From assembly GCA_022739095.1 (NCBI GenBank), contig JAIJEI010000003.1:1-41273 (forward strand): a stretch of 41,273 nucleotides of DNA, in the 5' to 3' direction. The stretch comes from Bifidobacterium sp. (GTDB lineage Bacteria > Actinomycetota > Actinomycetes > Actinomycetales > Bifidobacteriaceae). The first letter of the stretch is position 1. Each line of letters begins with the position of its first letter. Both the position numbers and the translations under genes were made by a program. Below, piece after piece: positions 9,466-18,618 of this stretch. The notes beneath the pieces are model-generated. The model was not told the origin of the DNA and searched no databases. It saw nothing but the letters and a program-made list of their open reading frames with translations.

Positions 9466-10785
9466 GTGTCCACGACTCGCGCGGTTTCGAAGTCGTCCGC
9501 TGCCCACTCGCCCTATCAGCGCCTGTTCATGCTGCCCGGAGCCAAGGCGTTCTGCCTGTCCGGCGCGGTGGCACGATTGCCGATTTCCATGATGAGTCTC
9601 GGCATCGTTCTGGCGCTCAACCATCTCTACGACAATTGGACCATCGCCGGCACCATGAGCGCCGCCTACGTGCTGGCCATGAGCTGCGTCACCCCGTTCT
9701 ACGCCCGCGCCTTCGACCGTTTCGGCCAAGCCCGCGTGGGCCGGCTTGCGCTCGCCGTGCAGATCGTGGCCATGCTCGCCTTCGCCTTTGCGGCGTTGGT
9801 GCGCGTGCCGATTCCGCTGCTGTTCGCCCTGGCCATCATCATGGGTCTGACGCAGTTCTCATTCGGCGCATTGGTCCGAACACGCTGGTCCTATGCGTTG
9901 CGTGGTGTGGAAGATGGTGAACAGCTGCTCAACACGGCCTACGCCATGGAAGCCGCCATTGACGAGATCGTCTTTATTCTGGGGCCGATTCTGGCGGCTT
10001 GGCTGGCCACCTCCGTGCACCCGGTATCTCAGCTGTTCGTGCCCACCGTGGCATGCGGCATCGGCGGCACCGTATTCTTCTCGCTGAAATCCACCCAGCC
10101 GCCAGTCATCGTGGAACAGGTCACCGTGGCCGCGCACGATGAGGGCAGTCCCGCCACAAGCGAAGATGCCGACCAGCTGACCCTCCGACAGCTTAAGCGC
10201 AGCGGTGCCAAGCCTCAGAGCGTATTGCTCTATGCCGGCGTACTGCCGTTGCTCGCCGTGTTCATCGTGTTCAATATGAGCTTCACGTCCTTCGACGTGT
10301 CCATTACCGCCACCATGAAAACCATGGGCCTCGAACCCTTCCTCGGCCTGCAATTGGCGATGTTCGCGGTCGGCTCGTGCATCGGCGCGCTGATATTCGG
10401 CTCTCGCCAACTCAAAGGCTCCCATTGGGCGCATATGGTGATGTTCCTATCGCTGCTGACCGTCGGCTACGTGTTCTTCCGGCTGTCAATGGACAACCTC
10501 ATCCTGTTGGGCGTCTTCGAAATCTTCGCCGGCCTGACCGTCTCGCCGACGTTCGCCACCGGCAACCTCATCGTCAAGGATCTGGTGCCGGCGGAATCCC
10601 TGACCGAAGGACTGAGCTGGGTAACCACCGCAGGCACGGTCGGCACGTCGGTCGGCTCGTCCGTGGCCGGCATTGTGCTTGACGCTTCCAACCCTCATGT
10701 GGGCATGATGTTGCCGTTCATCTTCACGCTGGCGTCGGTCCCGCTGGCGCTCGCCGGATGGGCCTTGGCCAGACGGCGTGGGTGA
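9466..10785 (+). CDS. Major facilitator superfamily transporter
   Basis: A 439-residue integral membrane protein with about twelve hydrophobic segments in two halves and a hydrophilic central loop at roughly residues 215-250 (EGSPATSEDADQLTLRQLKR). This is the usual length and architecture of an MFS permease. An MFS-like cytoplasmic loop FYARAFDRFGQARVGR lies between TM2 and TM3. The start is GTG at 9466, with AAGGAG five bases upstream. Substrate cannot be inferred from sequence. It stands alone between adnB and dapB and is followed by a terminator-like hairpin at 10928-10946. Drug or metabolite efflux would be typical, but this is a family-level guess. Confidence 0.8.
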   Translation: MSTTRAVSKSSAAHSPYQRLFMLPGAKAFCLSGAVARLPISMMSLGIVLALNHLYDNWTIAGTMSAAYVLAMSCVTPFYARAFDRFGQARVGRLALAVQIVAMLAFAFAALVRVPIPLLFALAIIMGLTQFSFGALVRTRWSYALRGVEDGEQLLNTAYAMEAAIDEIVFILGPILAAWLATSVHPVSQLFVPTVACGIGGTVFFSLKSTQPPVIVEQVTVAAHDEGSPATSEDADQLTLRQLKRSGAKPQSVLLYAGVLPLLAVFIVFNMSFTSFDVSITATMKTMGLEPFLGLQLAMFAVGSCIGALIFGSRQLKGSHWAHMVMFLSLLTVGYVFFRLSMDNLILLGVFEIFAGLTVSPTFATGNLIVKDLVPAESLTEGLSWVTTAGTVGTSVGSSVAGIVLDASNPHVGMMLPFIFTLASVPLALAGWALARRRG

Positions 10786-10792
10786 AACGGGA

Positions 10793-10807
10793 TCGGGCTA
10801 CGCCCGA
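10793..10807. other. Short perfect hairpin after MFS gene
   Basis: TCGGGC-TAC-GCCCGA forms a 6-bp stem just after the MFS stop. It has no T-run, so it is more likely part of a repetitive or transcript-stabilising structure than a terminator by itself. Confidence 0.45.
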
Positions 10808-10927
10808 TGGATGGTTGGCGGCTTCGCCGGGGTCTCTCCCTCAGTCCGCTTCGCGGCCAGCTCGAACGCAATTAATGATGGCTTTCAGCCAACTGAATTA
10901 TTGCTCACTGTCGTCCGCCCTCACCTA

Positions 10928-10946
10928 AAAACGCCTCCGGCGTTTT
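10928..10946. terminator. Intrinsic terminator, AAAACGCC-TCC-GGCGTTTT
   Basis: A perfect 8-bp inverted repeat with a three-base loop, ending in TTTT on the plus strand and AAAA on the left side, so it can act in both directions. It lies 142 bases after the MFS stop and before dapB and probably ends the MFS transcript. Confidence 0.7.
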
Positions 10947-10949
10947 CTT

Positions 10950-11014
10950 CACGGTTCGTCTCATCAGAGGGAGCTTGGTTATACGGTTCGGCTCGTCAGA
11001 GGGAGCTTGATTCT
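10950..11014 (+). repeat. Direct repeat around CAGAGGGAGCTTG
   Basis: Two closely spaced copies of a unit of about 30 bases share the pattern CGGTTCGtCTCaTCAGAGGGAGCTTG (10952-10977 and 10985-11010 approximately). Related CCCTCAGTC/GACTGAGGG wording occurs at about 10849 and again downstream of pepN at 17560, suggesting a dispersed extragenic repeat family. Confidence 0.5.
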
Positions 11015-11120
11015 GTGGACGGGATATTGGCGTGAGGGCTTGGCGGTGATAGGCTGATTGCCGATTGGAAAACGTCCCGGGTGCATTGCCGGGCAGGTAC
11101 GGGTAGACAGGGAAGAGGAC

Positions 11121-11876
11121 ATGATCAAGGTTTCGGTGGTCGGAGCAAAAGGCCGCATGGGCTCGCACGTGGTCGAAGTGGTGAACAACGCCGAGGATAC
11201 GCAGCTGGCGCTCGTATTGGATGCCGGCGATGACCTGACCCAGGTCACCACCGACAACACCGATGTGGTCGTCGAATTCACCGTGCCGTCCGTCAGCCTG
11301 AACAACGTGCTGACCCTGATCGGCCAAGGCGTGGACGTGGTGGTCGGCACCACCGGCTGGACCGACGAGAAACTCGCCCAGGTCAAATCCGCCATCGCCA
11401 ACGGCCCGAAGCCCGAAACCCAGAAGGTCTTCATCGCACCTAACTTCGCGATTTCCGCCGTACTGGCCGACTACTTTGCCACCAAGGCCGCGAAATACTT
11501 TGAATCCGCCGAAGTCATCGAACTGCACCACCCCACCAAGGTGGACGCCCCCTCCGGCACCGCCATCCACACCGCCCACGGCATCGCCGAAGCGCGCAAG
11601 GCCGCAGGACTCGCCCCCGTGCCGGACGCCACCGAAACCGATGGCGGCTCACGCGGCCAGGTGATCGACGGCATCCACGTGCACGCCGTGCGTCTGCGCG
11701 GCCTCAACGCCCACGAGGAAGTGCTCTTCGGCAACGCCGGCGAGCAACTGACCATTCGGGCCGACAGCTTCGACTGCACCAGCTTCATGCCCGGTGTCCT
11801 GCTTGCCGTGCGCAAGCTCGCCGGCGACGCTCCGGCTGGCCTGACCATCGGTCTCGACCACTTCCTCGACCTGTAA
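11121..11876 (+). CDS. dapB: 4-hydroxy-tetrahydrodipicolinate reductase
   Basis: Cytoplasmic enzyme of lysine/diaminopimelate synthesis that reduces the DapA product with NAD(P)H. The 251-residue length is normal. The N-terminal Rossmann motif VVGAKGRMG (residues 5-13) binds the cofactor, and ELHHPTKVDAPSGTA at about 134-148 carries the DapB signature with the catalytic histidine and lysine. ATG at 11121 was chosen because the protein begins directly with the Rossmann strand (MIKVSVVGA) and GGAAGAGG precedes it; the open frame upstream codes for nothing conserved. It is followed 130 bases later by dapA, with a large palindrome between them, so the two may be co-transcribed or attenuated. Confidence 0.95.
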   Translation: MIKVSVVGAKGRMGSHVVEVVNNAEDTQLALVLDAGDDLTQVTTDNTDVVVEFTVPSVSLNNVLTLIGQGVDVVVGTTGWTDEKLAQVKSAIANGPKPETQKVFIAPNFAISAVLADYFATKAAKYFESAEVIELHHPTKVDAPSGTAIHTAHGIAEARKAAGLAPVPDATETDGGSRGQVIDGIHVHAVRLRGLNAHEEVLFGNAGEQLTIRADSFDCTSFMPGVLLAVRKLAGDAPAGLTIGLDHFLDL

Positions 11877-11933
11877 TCGACCCGCAGTCGACCCCGCAAT
11901 TCAGGCAGGGAAGCGCGCCGGGACGCGCATCAC

Positions 11934-11963
11934 GGCATTACCACCGGTTCCGGTCATAATGCC
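11934..11963. promoter_or_regulatory. 30-base interrupted palindrome between dapB and dapA
   Basis: GGCATTA and TAATGCC form outer 7-bp arms, ACCGG and CCGGT inner 5-bp arms around TT; the two arm pairs are separated by a two-base mismatch on each side. No T-run follows, so it is not a classical terminator. It could be a protein-binding site or an RNA hairpin separating the dapB and dapA segments of a transcript. Confidence 0.5.
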
Positions 11964-12006
11964 ACGCATTCAGCAACAATCAAGGTACGTAATATAAGAG
12001 TCCACA

Positions 12007-12933
12007 ATGGGAAGTACGGTGAACACTATGAGCGAGCATGACATGCACCTTCTTGATCCAGCACCTTTCGGCCGCATTCTGCCGGCTATGGTCACCCCGA
12101 TGAAATCCGACGGCAGCGTCGATTTTGCCGCCGCGCAGAAGCTCGCCAAATACCTCGTCGCCGATGGCGCGGATGGTCTGGTGGTCAATGGCACCACCGG
12201 TGAATCGCCCGTCACCCATATGGATGAGAAGGTCGAGCTGGTCAGGGCCGTCAAGGAGGTCGTCGACGTTCCGGTGATTTCCGGCGCCGGCTCCAACGAC
12301 ACCGCACACACCGTGCGTATGGTCGAACAGACTCAGGAAGCGGGCGCCGACGCGGTGCTCGTCGTCATGCCTTACTATTCCCGCCCCTCGCAGGACGGTA
12401 TCGTCGGCCACTACAAGGCCGTCGACGAATCCGCCGAAAAGCCGATCATCGTCTATGATGTTCCCGGCCGTACCGGCTTGAAGGTCAAGGTCGGAACCTA
12501 CGACCGACTGGCCGGACTTGAACACGTCAAGGCTGTCAAGGACGCCACCGGCGATCTTGCAGCCGCAGTGGAGAAGCAGCAGCGCACCGGCCTCGCCTGG
12601 TATTCCGGCGATGACGGCCTGTTCCTGCCGTTCCTCTCCATCGGTGCCGTCGGCATCATTTCGGTGATTGCCCACGTCGCCTCCAACCCCATGCAGCAGC
12701 TTGTCCAGGCGTTCGATCGCGGCGATATCACCACCGCCCGTCGCCTCGCCAACCAGCTCGCCCCCCTTGTCCACGCGTTGAATGGCGACGGCTATCAGGC
12801 CGTCATGGCCAAGGCTGCGCTCAAGGTCAAGGGCGTTATCCCCTCCACCACCATGCGTCTGCCGAACATCGGTCCCGACGCCACTCAGCTTGACAAGGCT
12901 GAAGAGGGCATGCGCGCTGCCGGACTGCTGTAA
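12007..12933 (+). CDS. dapA: 4-hydroxy-tetrahydrodipicolinate synthase
   Basis: Class I aldolase that condenses pyruvate with aspartate semialdehyde, the committed step of lysine/diaminopimelate synthesis. The protein has 308 residues from ATG 12007; an in-frame ATG at 12028 (MSEHDMHLL) is an alternative start, and neither has a strong ribosome binding site. NGTTGESP (about 60-67) matches the DapA pyruvate-binding signature. The Schiff-base lysine lies in KAVKDATGD at about residue 178, and the catalytic-relay tyrosine in VYDVPGRTG at about 149. It follows dapB in the same direction and is followed by rnj, an arrangement common in actinobacteria. Confidence 0.95.
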   Translation: MGSTVNTMSEHDMHLLDPAPFGRILPAMVTPMKSDGSVDFAAAQKLAKYLVADGADGLVVNGTTGESPVTHMDEKVELVRAVKEVVDVPVISGAGSNDTAHTVRMVEQTQEAGADAVLVVMPYYSRPSQDGIVGHYKAVDESAEKPIIVYDVPGRTGLKVKVGTYDRLAGLEHVKAVKDATGDLAAAVEKQQRTGLAWYSGDDGLFLPFLSIGAVGIISVIAHVASNPMQQLVQAFDRGDITTARRLANQLAPLVHALNGDGYQAVMAKAALKVKGVIPSTTMRLPNIGPDATQLDKAEEGMRAAGLL

Positions 12934-13017
12934 GCCCGAAACGCTGCATACGGGTTGCCAGCCCGCCGCCCCTGCATGACAGAGCAGAGGCCCCACAACA
13001 GAAATCCCAAAAAGGTT

Positions 13018-14868
13018 ATGGCACAAGAACAAAAGAAAACAAGCAAGAACACGAATTCTCGCCGTCGCGGTTCCGCGCGCGGCCGCAACGCCAACGGATC
13101 CAACAGCCGTACGCCGTCCCGTAAGATCAACGCCACCCGGCAGGCCACCGCACCTCAGCAGGATGCCGTGCTGATCGCCCCGCCGAAGTACCGCAAGGGC
13201 TCCATGCGCATCACGCCGCTCGGCGGCTTGGGCGAAATCGGCCGCAACATGAACGTGATCGAATACAACGGTCACCTGCTGCTCATCGACTGCGGCGTGC
13301 TCTTCCCCGAAGAGGAGCAGCCGGGCGTGGACCTCATCCTGCCCGATTTCGGCTACATCAGGAACCGTCTCGACAAGGTCGACGCCCTGGTGCTCACCCA
13401 CGGCCACGAGGACCACATCGGCGGCGTGCCCTACCTGCTCAAGCTGCGCCCGGACATCCCGCTGATCGGCTCCAAGCTGACCCTCGCCTTCGTGGACGCC
13501 AAGTGCAAGGAACACCACCAGAACCCCACCAAGGTTGAGGTTGCCGGCCGTGAGAAGCTCAAGGTGGGCCCCTTCGACCTCGAATTCGTCAACGTCACCC
13601 ACTCCATCCCGGACGCCCTGGCCGTCTACGTCAAGACCCCGGCCGGCTCCCTGATCGACACGGGCGATATCAAGCTCGACCAGCTGCCGCTCGACCACCG
13701 CATCACCGACCTCGTCGAATTCGGCAAGATCGGCGAAAAGGGCGTGGACCTGCTGATGATGGACTCCACCAACGCCGAGGTGCCCGGCTTCGTCAAGCCC
13801 GAGACCTCCATCGGCCCGGCCCTTGACCAAGCGTTCGCCCAGGCCACCCGCAAGATCATCGTCGCCAGCTTCTCCTCCCACGTGCACCGTGTGCAGCAGG
13901 TGGTGGACGCCGCCCACAAGTACGGCCGCAAGGTCGTGTTCGTCGGCCGTTCGATGGTGCGCAACATGTCCATCGCCGCCGACCTCGGCTACCTGCACAT
14001 CCCCGAAGGCACCGTCGTGGACCTGAAGCAGGCCAACGACATTCAGGACGACAAGCTCGTCTTCATGTGCACCGGTTCTCAGGGCGAACCGATGGCCGCA
14101 CTCGGCCGCATCGCCGACGGCAACCACCGCGACATCCACATCAACGAGTTCGACACCGTGATTCTCGCCAGCTCCCTGATTCCAGGCAATGAGCACGGCG
14201 TCTACAAGGTGATCAACAAGCTCGTGCAGCTCGGCGCCAAGGTCGTCAACCGCGACAACGCCGCCGTGCATGTGTCCGGCCACTGCAACGAGGGCGAGCT
14301 GCTGTACATGTACAACATCGTCAAGCCCAAGTGCGCCATGCCGATCCACGGCGAGAACCGTCACCTGGTGGCCAACGGCCTGATCGCCGTCAAGACCGGC
14401 GTGGACCCGCAGAACGTGGTCTTGGCCGAAGACGGCGACGTGGTCGACCTGTATCACGGCAAGGCCGCGGTCGTCGGCTCCGTGCCGTGCGGTTACGTGT
14501 ACGTCGATGGCGATTCCGTCGGCGAGCTGACCGATGACGAGCTGGAAAAGCGCCGCATTCTCGGCACCGAGGGCTTCGTATCCGCGTTCGTGGTGGTCGA
14601 TACCGACAACCACGAGGTCGTCACCGGCCCGAAGATCTACCTGAACGCCGTGGCCGAGGACGAAAGCGAGTTCGACAAGGTGCGTCACCAGATCGTCGAA
14701 CAGCTCAACGACCAGATGATGCAGGGCACGCGTGACACCTACAAGCTGCAGCAGACCATGCGCCGCACGCTCGGCAGCTGGGTTGCGCGCCAGCTGCACC
14801 GCAAGCCGATGATCGTGCCCGTCGTGGCCGACATCGCCCAGGACGTCGAAACCGTAGAAACCAAGTAG
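13018..14868 (+). CDS. rnj: Ribonuclease J
   Basis: Metallo-beta-lactamase/beta-CASP ribonuclease that processes and degrades RNA, with 5' exonuclease and endonuclease activity in characterised relatives. The metal-binding motif THGHEDHIGG lies at about residues 127-136; further conserved pieces are DTGDIKLD and LMMDSTNAEVPG, with the beta-CASP elements SFSSHVHRVQQ and VHVSGHCNEGEL. The protein has 616 residues from ATG 13018, which has an AAAAAGG upstream; TTG 12955 or ATG 12976 would add a less conserved lead. The first 45 residues are basic and disordered (SRRRGSARGRN), as often seen in actinobacterial RNase J. Genes dapA before and pepN after run in the same direction. Confidence 0.93.
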   Translation: MAQEQKKTSKNTNSRRRGSARGRNANGSNSRTPSRKINATRQATAPQQDAVLIAPPKYRKGSMRITPLGGLGEIGRNMNVIEYNGHLLLIDCGVLFPEEEQPGVDLILPDFGYIRNRLDKVDALVLTHGHEDHIGGVPYLLKLRPDIPLIGSKLTLAFVDAKCKEHHQNPTKVEVAGREKLKVGPFDLEFVNVTHSIPDALAVYVKTPAGSLIDTGDIKLDQLPLDHRITDLVEFGKIGEKGVDLLMMDSTNAEVPGFVKPETSIGPALDQAFAQATRKIIVASFSSHVHRVQQVVDAAHKYGRKVVFVGRSMVRNMSIAADLGYLHIPEGTVVDLKQANDIQDDKLVFMCTGSQGEPMAALGRIADGNHRDIHINEFDTVILASSLIPGNEHGVYKVINKLVQLGAKVVNRDNAAVHVSGHCNEGELLYMYNIVKPKCAMPIHGENRHLVANGLIAVKTGVDPQNVVLAEDGDVVDLYHGKAAVVGSVPCGYVYVDGDSVGELTDDELEKRRILGTEGFVSAFVVVDTDNHEVVTGPKIYLNAVAEDESEFDKVRHQIVEQLNDQMMQGTRDTYKLQQTMRRTLGSWVARQLHRKPMIVPVVADIAQDVETVETK

Positions 14869-14909
14869 TCCGGATTATCCAGGGACGACCGTAAGGAGTA
14901 ATTGAAGTC

Positions 14910-17519
14910 ATGCCCGGTTCTAATCTCACTCGTATTGAAGCCGAAGAACGTAAAGCCGTTATCGAAGCGCCGATTCACTATCACGTCGACCTTGACCTGA
15001 CGGTCGGCGCGAAGAACTTCGGTTCCAAGTCGCTCATCTGCTTCAACGCGAAGCCCGGTTCGTCGACCTTCCTCGACCTGATCGCCGACGAAGTGACCTC
15101 CATCGACCTCAACGGCAAGTCCCTGGACCCGGCCGTGGCCTTCCGAGACAACCGCATCGAACTGACCGACCTCAAGGAGAAGAACGAGGTCACCGTCGAA
15201 GCCAAGTGCCGTTACTCCAACACCGGCGAGGGCCTGCACCGCTCGGTCGACCCGTCCGATGGCAACATCTACCTGTACTCCCAGTTCGAGGTGCCGGACG
15301 CTCGCCGCGTCTACGCCGTGTTCGACCAGCCTGACCTGAAGGCCACCTTCGACTTCAAGGTGCTCGCCCCCGCCAGCTGGATCGTCACCTCCAACATGCC
15401 GGTCGCCTCCATCGAGGACGATTCGCGCACGACCCTTGACGGCACCCTCGGCGACAAGCCCAACGAAAGCACCCGCCTGTGGAACTTCGAGCCGACCCCG
15501 GTGATGAGCTCCTACCTGACCGCCATCTGCGCCGGCCCGTACGCCGAATGGCACACCGAATACCTGAACGAGGACGGCCGCGTCGTGCCGATGGCCCAGT
15601 ACTGCCGCCAGTCGTTGGCCAAGGCCTTCGCGAAGGACGTCGACTACCTGTTCGACATCACCAAGAAGGGCTTCGCGTTCTACGCCAAGACCTGGGGCGT
15701 GCCCTACCCGTACGCCAAGTTCGACCAGATCTACGTTCCCGAATACAACGCGGGTGCCATGGAGAACATCGGCATGGTCACCATCCGCGACTCCTACGTG
15801 TTCGAGTCCAAGGTGACCGACGCGCTGGCCGAGCGCCGCGTGGTGACCGTGCTGCACGAGCTCGCGCACATGTGGTTCGGCGACTACGTGACCATGAAGT
15901 GGTGGAACGACCTGTGGCTCAACGAGTCCTTCGCCGAATTCACCTCCACGCTCGCCACCGCCGAGGCCACCGAATGGCACGACGCCTGGGCCACCTTCTG
16001 CTCCGGCGAGAAGAGCTGGGCGTTGCGCCAGGATCAGCTGCCCACCACGCACCCGATCGTCGCCCCGATCAACGACCTCAACGACACCTATGTCAACTTC
16101 GACGGCATCACCTACGCCAAGGGCGCCTCCGTGCTGAAGCAGCTGGCATTCTATGTGGGCCGCACGCAGTTCTTCGAAGGTATCCACAATTACCTGAACC
16201 GCCACGCCTACTCCAACGCCACCCTGGCCGACCTGCTGAGCGAACTGGAGACGACCTCCGGCCGCGATCTCAAGGCCTGGAGCGCCAAGTGGCTGGAGGA
16301 ATCCGGCATCAACACGATCGCCACCGACCTGACCGTAAACGCGGACGGCACCATCGCCGAACTGAAGCTCACCCAGAGCGCGCCGGCCGAACACCCGGTG
16401 CTGCGCCCGCATCGCCTGGCCGTCGGCTTCTACAATGAAGACGCCGCAACCGGCAAGATCGTGCGCACCGAGCAGTTCGAACTCGACGTGGATGGCGAAA
16501 CCACCATCGTCGAGGCCGCGGCAGGCAAGCCGCGCCCGGCATTCGTGCTGGTCAACGACGATGACCTGACCTACACCAAGATCCGTTTCGACGCCGAATC
16601 CCAGGCATTCGCCGAAGCCAACCTGCATCGTTTCGACGATGCCCTGGCCCGCGCCGTGACCTGGCTCGCCTTCTGGGACATGACCCGGGACGGCGAGTTC
16701 CCGGCCGAGCGTTTCGTGGACATGACCCTGCGCCTGCTGTCCACCGAAACCGAGTCCACCACCTTCCGTTACGCGCTGGCCTGCATGAGCACCACCGCCC
16801 ACCACTACGTGGCGCCCGCCCGCCGCGACGATGTGCTGCGCCACGTGGCCGCCGAACTGTGGACCCTGGCCAACGCCGCCGAGGCCGGTTCCGACACCCA
16901 GTTCCAGCTCGCCACCGCCTACCTGGGCTATGGCGAGGAGGGCGATGCCGCATTCGCCGCCAACGCACACGGTCTGCTGGACGGCACCGTGCGTCTTGAA
17001 GGCCTCGAAATCGACAACAACTTCACGTGGACCATCGTCCAAGCGCTCACCTCCGTCAACGAGATGACCAACGACGACGTGGACGCGCAGCTCGCCAAGA
17101 AGGAGACCACGGAAAACCGCGAGTTCGCCTACGGCGCCCGCGCCTCCATGGCCACGACGCAAGCCAAGGAATGGGCTTGGGATCAGGCACTCCATAACGA
17201 CGAGCTGACCAACTCCCAGCTCGAAGCCGTGGCCCGTGGCTTCTCCGCCACCCCGCGCCCCGATCTGGCCGAGCCGTTCGCCGCCAAGTACTTCGAGACT
17301 GTGGACTGGGTCTGGGCCAACAAGACCTATCACATGGCCGAGGCTTTGCTCAACGGCCTGTACCCGGGTTACGCCGATCCCGCCACGCTGGTCAAGCTCG
17401 GTGACGCCTGGCTGGACGAGCACATTGCCGCCGACAACGCCCTGAAGCGTCTGATCGTCGAAAACGTGGCATCCTCCCACCGCACCCTCAAGGTTCGCGA
17501 ATACAACGAAGCGCTCTGA
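14910..17519 (+). CDS. pepN: Aminopeptidase N (M1 family zinc metallopeptidase)
   Basis: Removes N-terminal residues from peptides in the cytoplasm. The 869-residue length fits actinobacterial PepN. The exopeptidase motif GAMEN is at about residues 282-286 and the zinc-binding HELAH at 316-320, followed by the distal ligand in NESFAEF. The C-terminal helical ERAP1-like region follows. No signal peptide is visible. AAGGAG lies at 14892-14897 upstream of ATG 14910. The gene sits 41 bases after rnj, likely on the same transcript, and is followed by a hairpin-rich region. Confidence 0.95.
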   Translation: MPGSNLTRIEAEERKAVIEAPIHYHVDLDLTVGAKNFGSKSLICFNAKPGSSTFLDLIADEVTSIDLNGKSLDPAVAFRDNRIELTDLKEKNEVTVEAKCRYSNTGEGLHRSVDPSDGNIYLYSQFEVPDARRVYAVFDQPDLKATFDFKVLAPASWIVTSNMPVASIEDDSRTTLDGTLGDKPNESTRLWNFEPTPVMSSYLTAICAGPYAEWHTEYLNEDGRVVPMAQYCRQSLAKAFAKDVDYLFDITKKGFAFYAKTWGVPYPYAKFDQIYVPEYNAGAMENIGMVTIRDSYVFESKVTDALAERRVVTVLHELAHMWFGDYVTMKWWNDLWLNESFAEFTSTLATAEATEWHDAWATFCSGEKSWALRQDQLPTTHPIVAPINDLNDTYVNFDGITYAKGASVLKQLAFYVGRTQFFEGIHNYLNRHAYSNATLADLLSELETTSGRDLKAWSAKWLEESGINTIATDLTVNADGTIAELKLTQSAPAEHPVLRPHRLAVGFYNEDAATGKIVRTEQFELDVDGETTIVEAAAGKPRPAFVLVNDDDLTYTKIRFDAESQAFAEANLHRFDDALARAVTWLAFWDMTRDGEFPAERFVDMTLRLLSTETESTTFRYALACMSTTAHHYVAPARRDDVLRHVAAELWTLANAAEAGSDTQFQLATAYLGYGEEGDAAFAANAHGLLDGTVRLEGLEIDNNFTWTIVQALTSVNEMTNDDVDAQLAKKETTENREFAYGARASMATTQAKEWAWDQALHNDELTNSQLEAVARGFSATPRPDLAEPFAAKYFETVDWVWANKTYHMAEALLNGLYPGYADPATLVKLGDAWLDEHIAADNALKRLIVENVASSHRTLKVREYNEAL

Positions 17520-17530
17520 TTTCCTTCTGG

Positions 17531-17552
17531 CTCCCCTCGGGTGCGAGGGGAG
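17531..17552. terminator. Hairpin downstream of pepN (CTCCCCTC/GAGGGGAG)
   Basis: A perfect 8-bp stem with a six-base loop starts 12 bases after the pepN stop. A second small stem, TCGCC-TCA-GGCGA, follows at 17556-17568. No T-run follows, so it may be a transcript-stabilising element or part of the extragenic repeat family also seen near 10850. The rest of 17570-17695 shows nothing else except AAGGAT before the next gene. Confidence 0.5.
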
Positions 17553-17695
17553 TTGTCGCCTCAGGCGACTGAGGGAATCGCTTCCGCGAGGAGCTACGTC
17601 CACATTCCAACATAAAACCCGCAACCAATCCTCAACAGCGTATTCTCGCTCAAGGCCGGCAATGTGCCGGTCGATGAGCGACAAGGATACGGGGA

Positions 17696-18583
17696 ATGAT
17701 TGCGGGCTTTTCCATAACTTCATTACTACTGATTCTGTTGGCCGGAATCGGCGCAGGATTCGTGGGCTATGCGGTAGGCGCATCGTCACTGGTCTCATAC
17801 CCGGCCTTGCTCGCGTTCGGCATTCCGCCTGTATTGGCAAACGCTTCTAACACCGTTGGCGTGGTCGGCACGGGCATCGGTGGCGTGATGGGCGCGCGCA
17901 AAGAACTCAAAGGCCAAGCGGTACGCTCCATTACGTATGTGGTCATTGGCGCGTTCGGCGGGGTGGCCGGTGCGTTTCTGTTGCTCAAACTCGACCCGAG
18001 TGTCTTTGAATTCGCCGCACCAGTGCTGATTTTGCTGAGCTCGCTGATCATCGCCATCAATCCGCGCGGCCGCATGCAGGCCAAGCAGGCCGCCGCGGAT
18101 GCCACCGCGCAACTCAAGCACATCGAAGCCACTGAAGCCACCGATGCCACTGATGCCGCCAAGCGCGCAACCACCCCTACCGCACCTCACCGCCCGCCGG
18201 AACAACTCGTGCAGCCCATGAGCCAGGATTCCTGGTGGGTATGGCTGGGCGTGGTGGCAGTCGCCATCTACTCCGGTTACTTCGGCGCGGGCGCCGGCAC
18301 CCTGGCTCTCGCCATGCTTGATGCCGCCAAAATCGGCCCATTCCACAAGATCAATGCATTGAAAACCCTGATCGGCACAGGCGCGAACATCAGCGCCTCA
18401 GTGGTATTCATCATCCAAGGCGCGGTCGATTGGCCGGCCGCCATCATGCTGTGCATCGGCTGCTTCATCGGCGGGTACATCGCCCCGCCCATCACCCGCA
18501 AGATTCCCGCAAACATCATGCGCGCCGCCGCCGTAATCGCCGGCATCATTCTCACCATCGATCTGGGGCTCAAAACCTATTGA
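17696..18583 (+). CDS. TauE/SafE-family membrane permease
   Basis: A 295-residue polytopic membrane protein of the TauE/SafE (formerly DUF81) family, whose members export sulfite, sulfoacetate or other organic anions. The N-terminal half carries the family-type sequence GFVGYAVGASSLVSYPALLAFGIPP-like and NASNTVGVV; the second half repeats the pattern with YSGYFGAGAGTLALAML. A charged Ala/Thr-rich loop of about 55 residues (about 120-175, containing EATEATDATDA) separates the two four-helix halves. Start ATG 17696 follows an AAGGAT. Substrate cannot be assigned. The gene appears monocistronic and ends just before a stretch of decayed sequence. Confidence 0.85.
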   Translation: MIAGFSITSLLLILLAGIGAGFVGYAVGASSLVSYPALLAFGIPPVLANASNTVGVVGTGIGGVMGARKELKGQAVRSITYVVIGAFGGVAGAFLLLKLDPSVFEFAAPVLILLSSLIIAINPRGRMQAKQAAADATAQLKHIEATEATDATDAAKRATTPTAPHRPPEQLVQPMSQDSWWVWLGVVAVAIYSGYFGAGAGTLALAMLDAAKIGPFHKINALKTLIGTGANISASVVFIIQGAVDWPAAIMLCIGCFIGGYIAPPITRKIPANIMRAAAVIAGIILTIDLGLKTY

Positions 18584-18618
18584 TTCATGCCTTACACTGA
18601 TGCAGTGAAGCATACAGC

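Noticed and set aside
11980..14799. Open frame of 939 codons on the minus strand opposite dapA and rnj
   Set aside because: It is the antisense shadow of two well-supported, GC-rich genes; the translation is His/Val/Asp/Gly-biased with no domain.
14739..17840. Open frame of 1033 codons on the minus strand opposite pepN
   Set aside because: Antisense shadow of pepN; composition is Gly/Val/His-rich and no motif is visible, whereas pepN has intact zinc-binding motifs.
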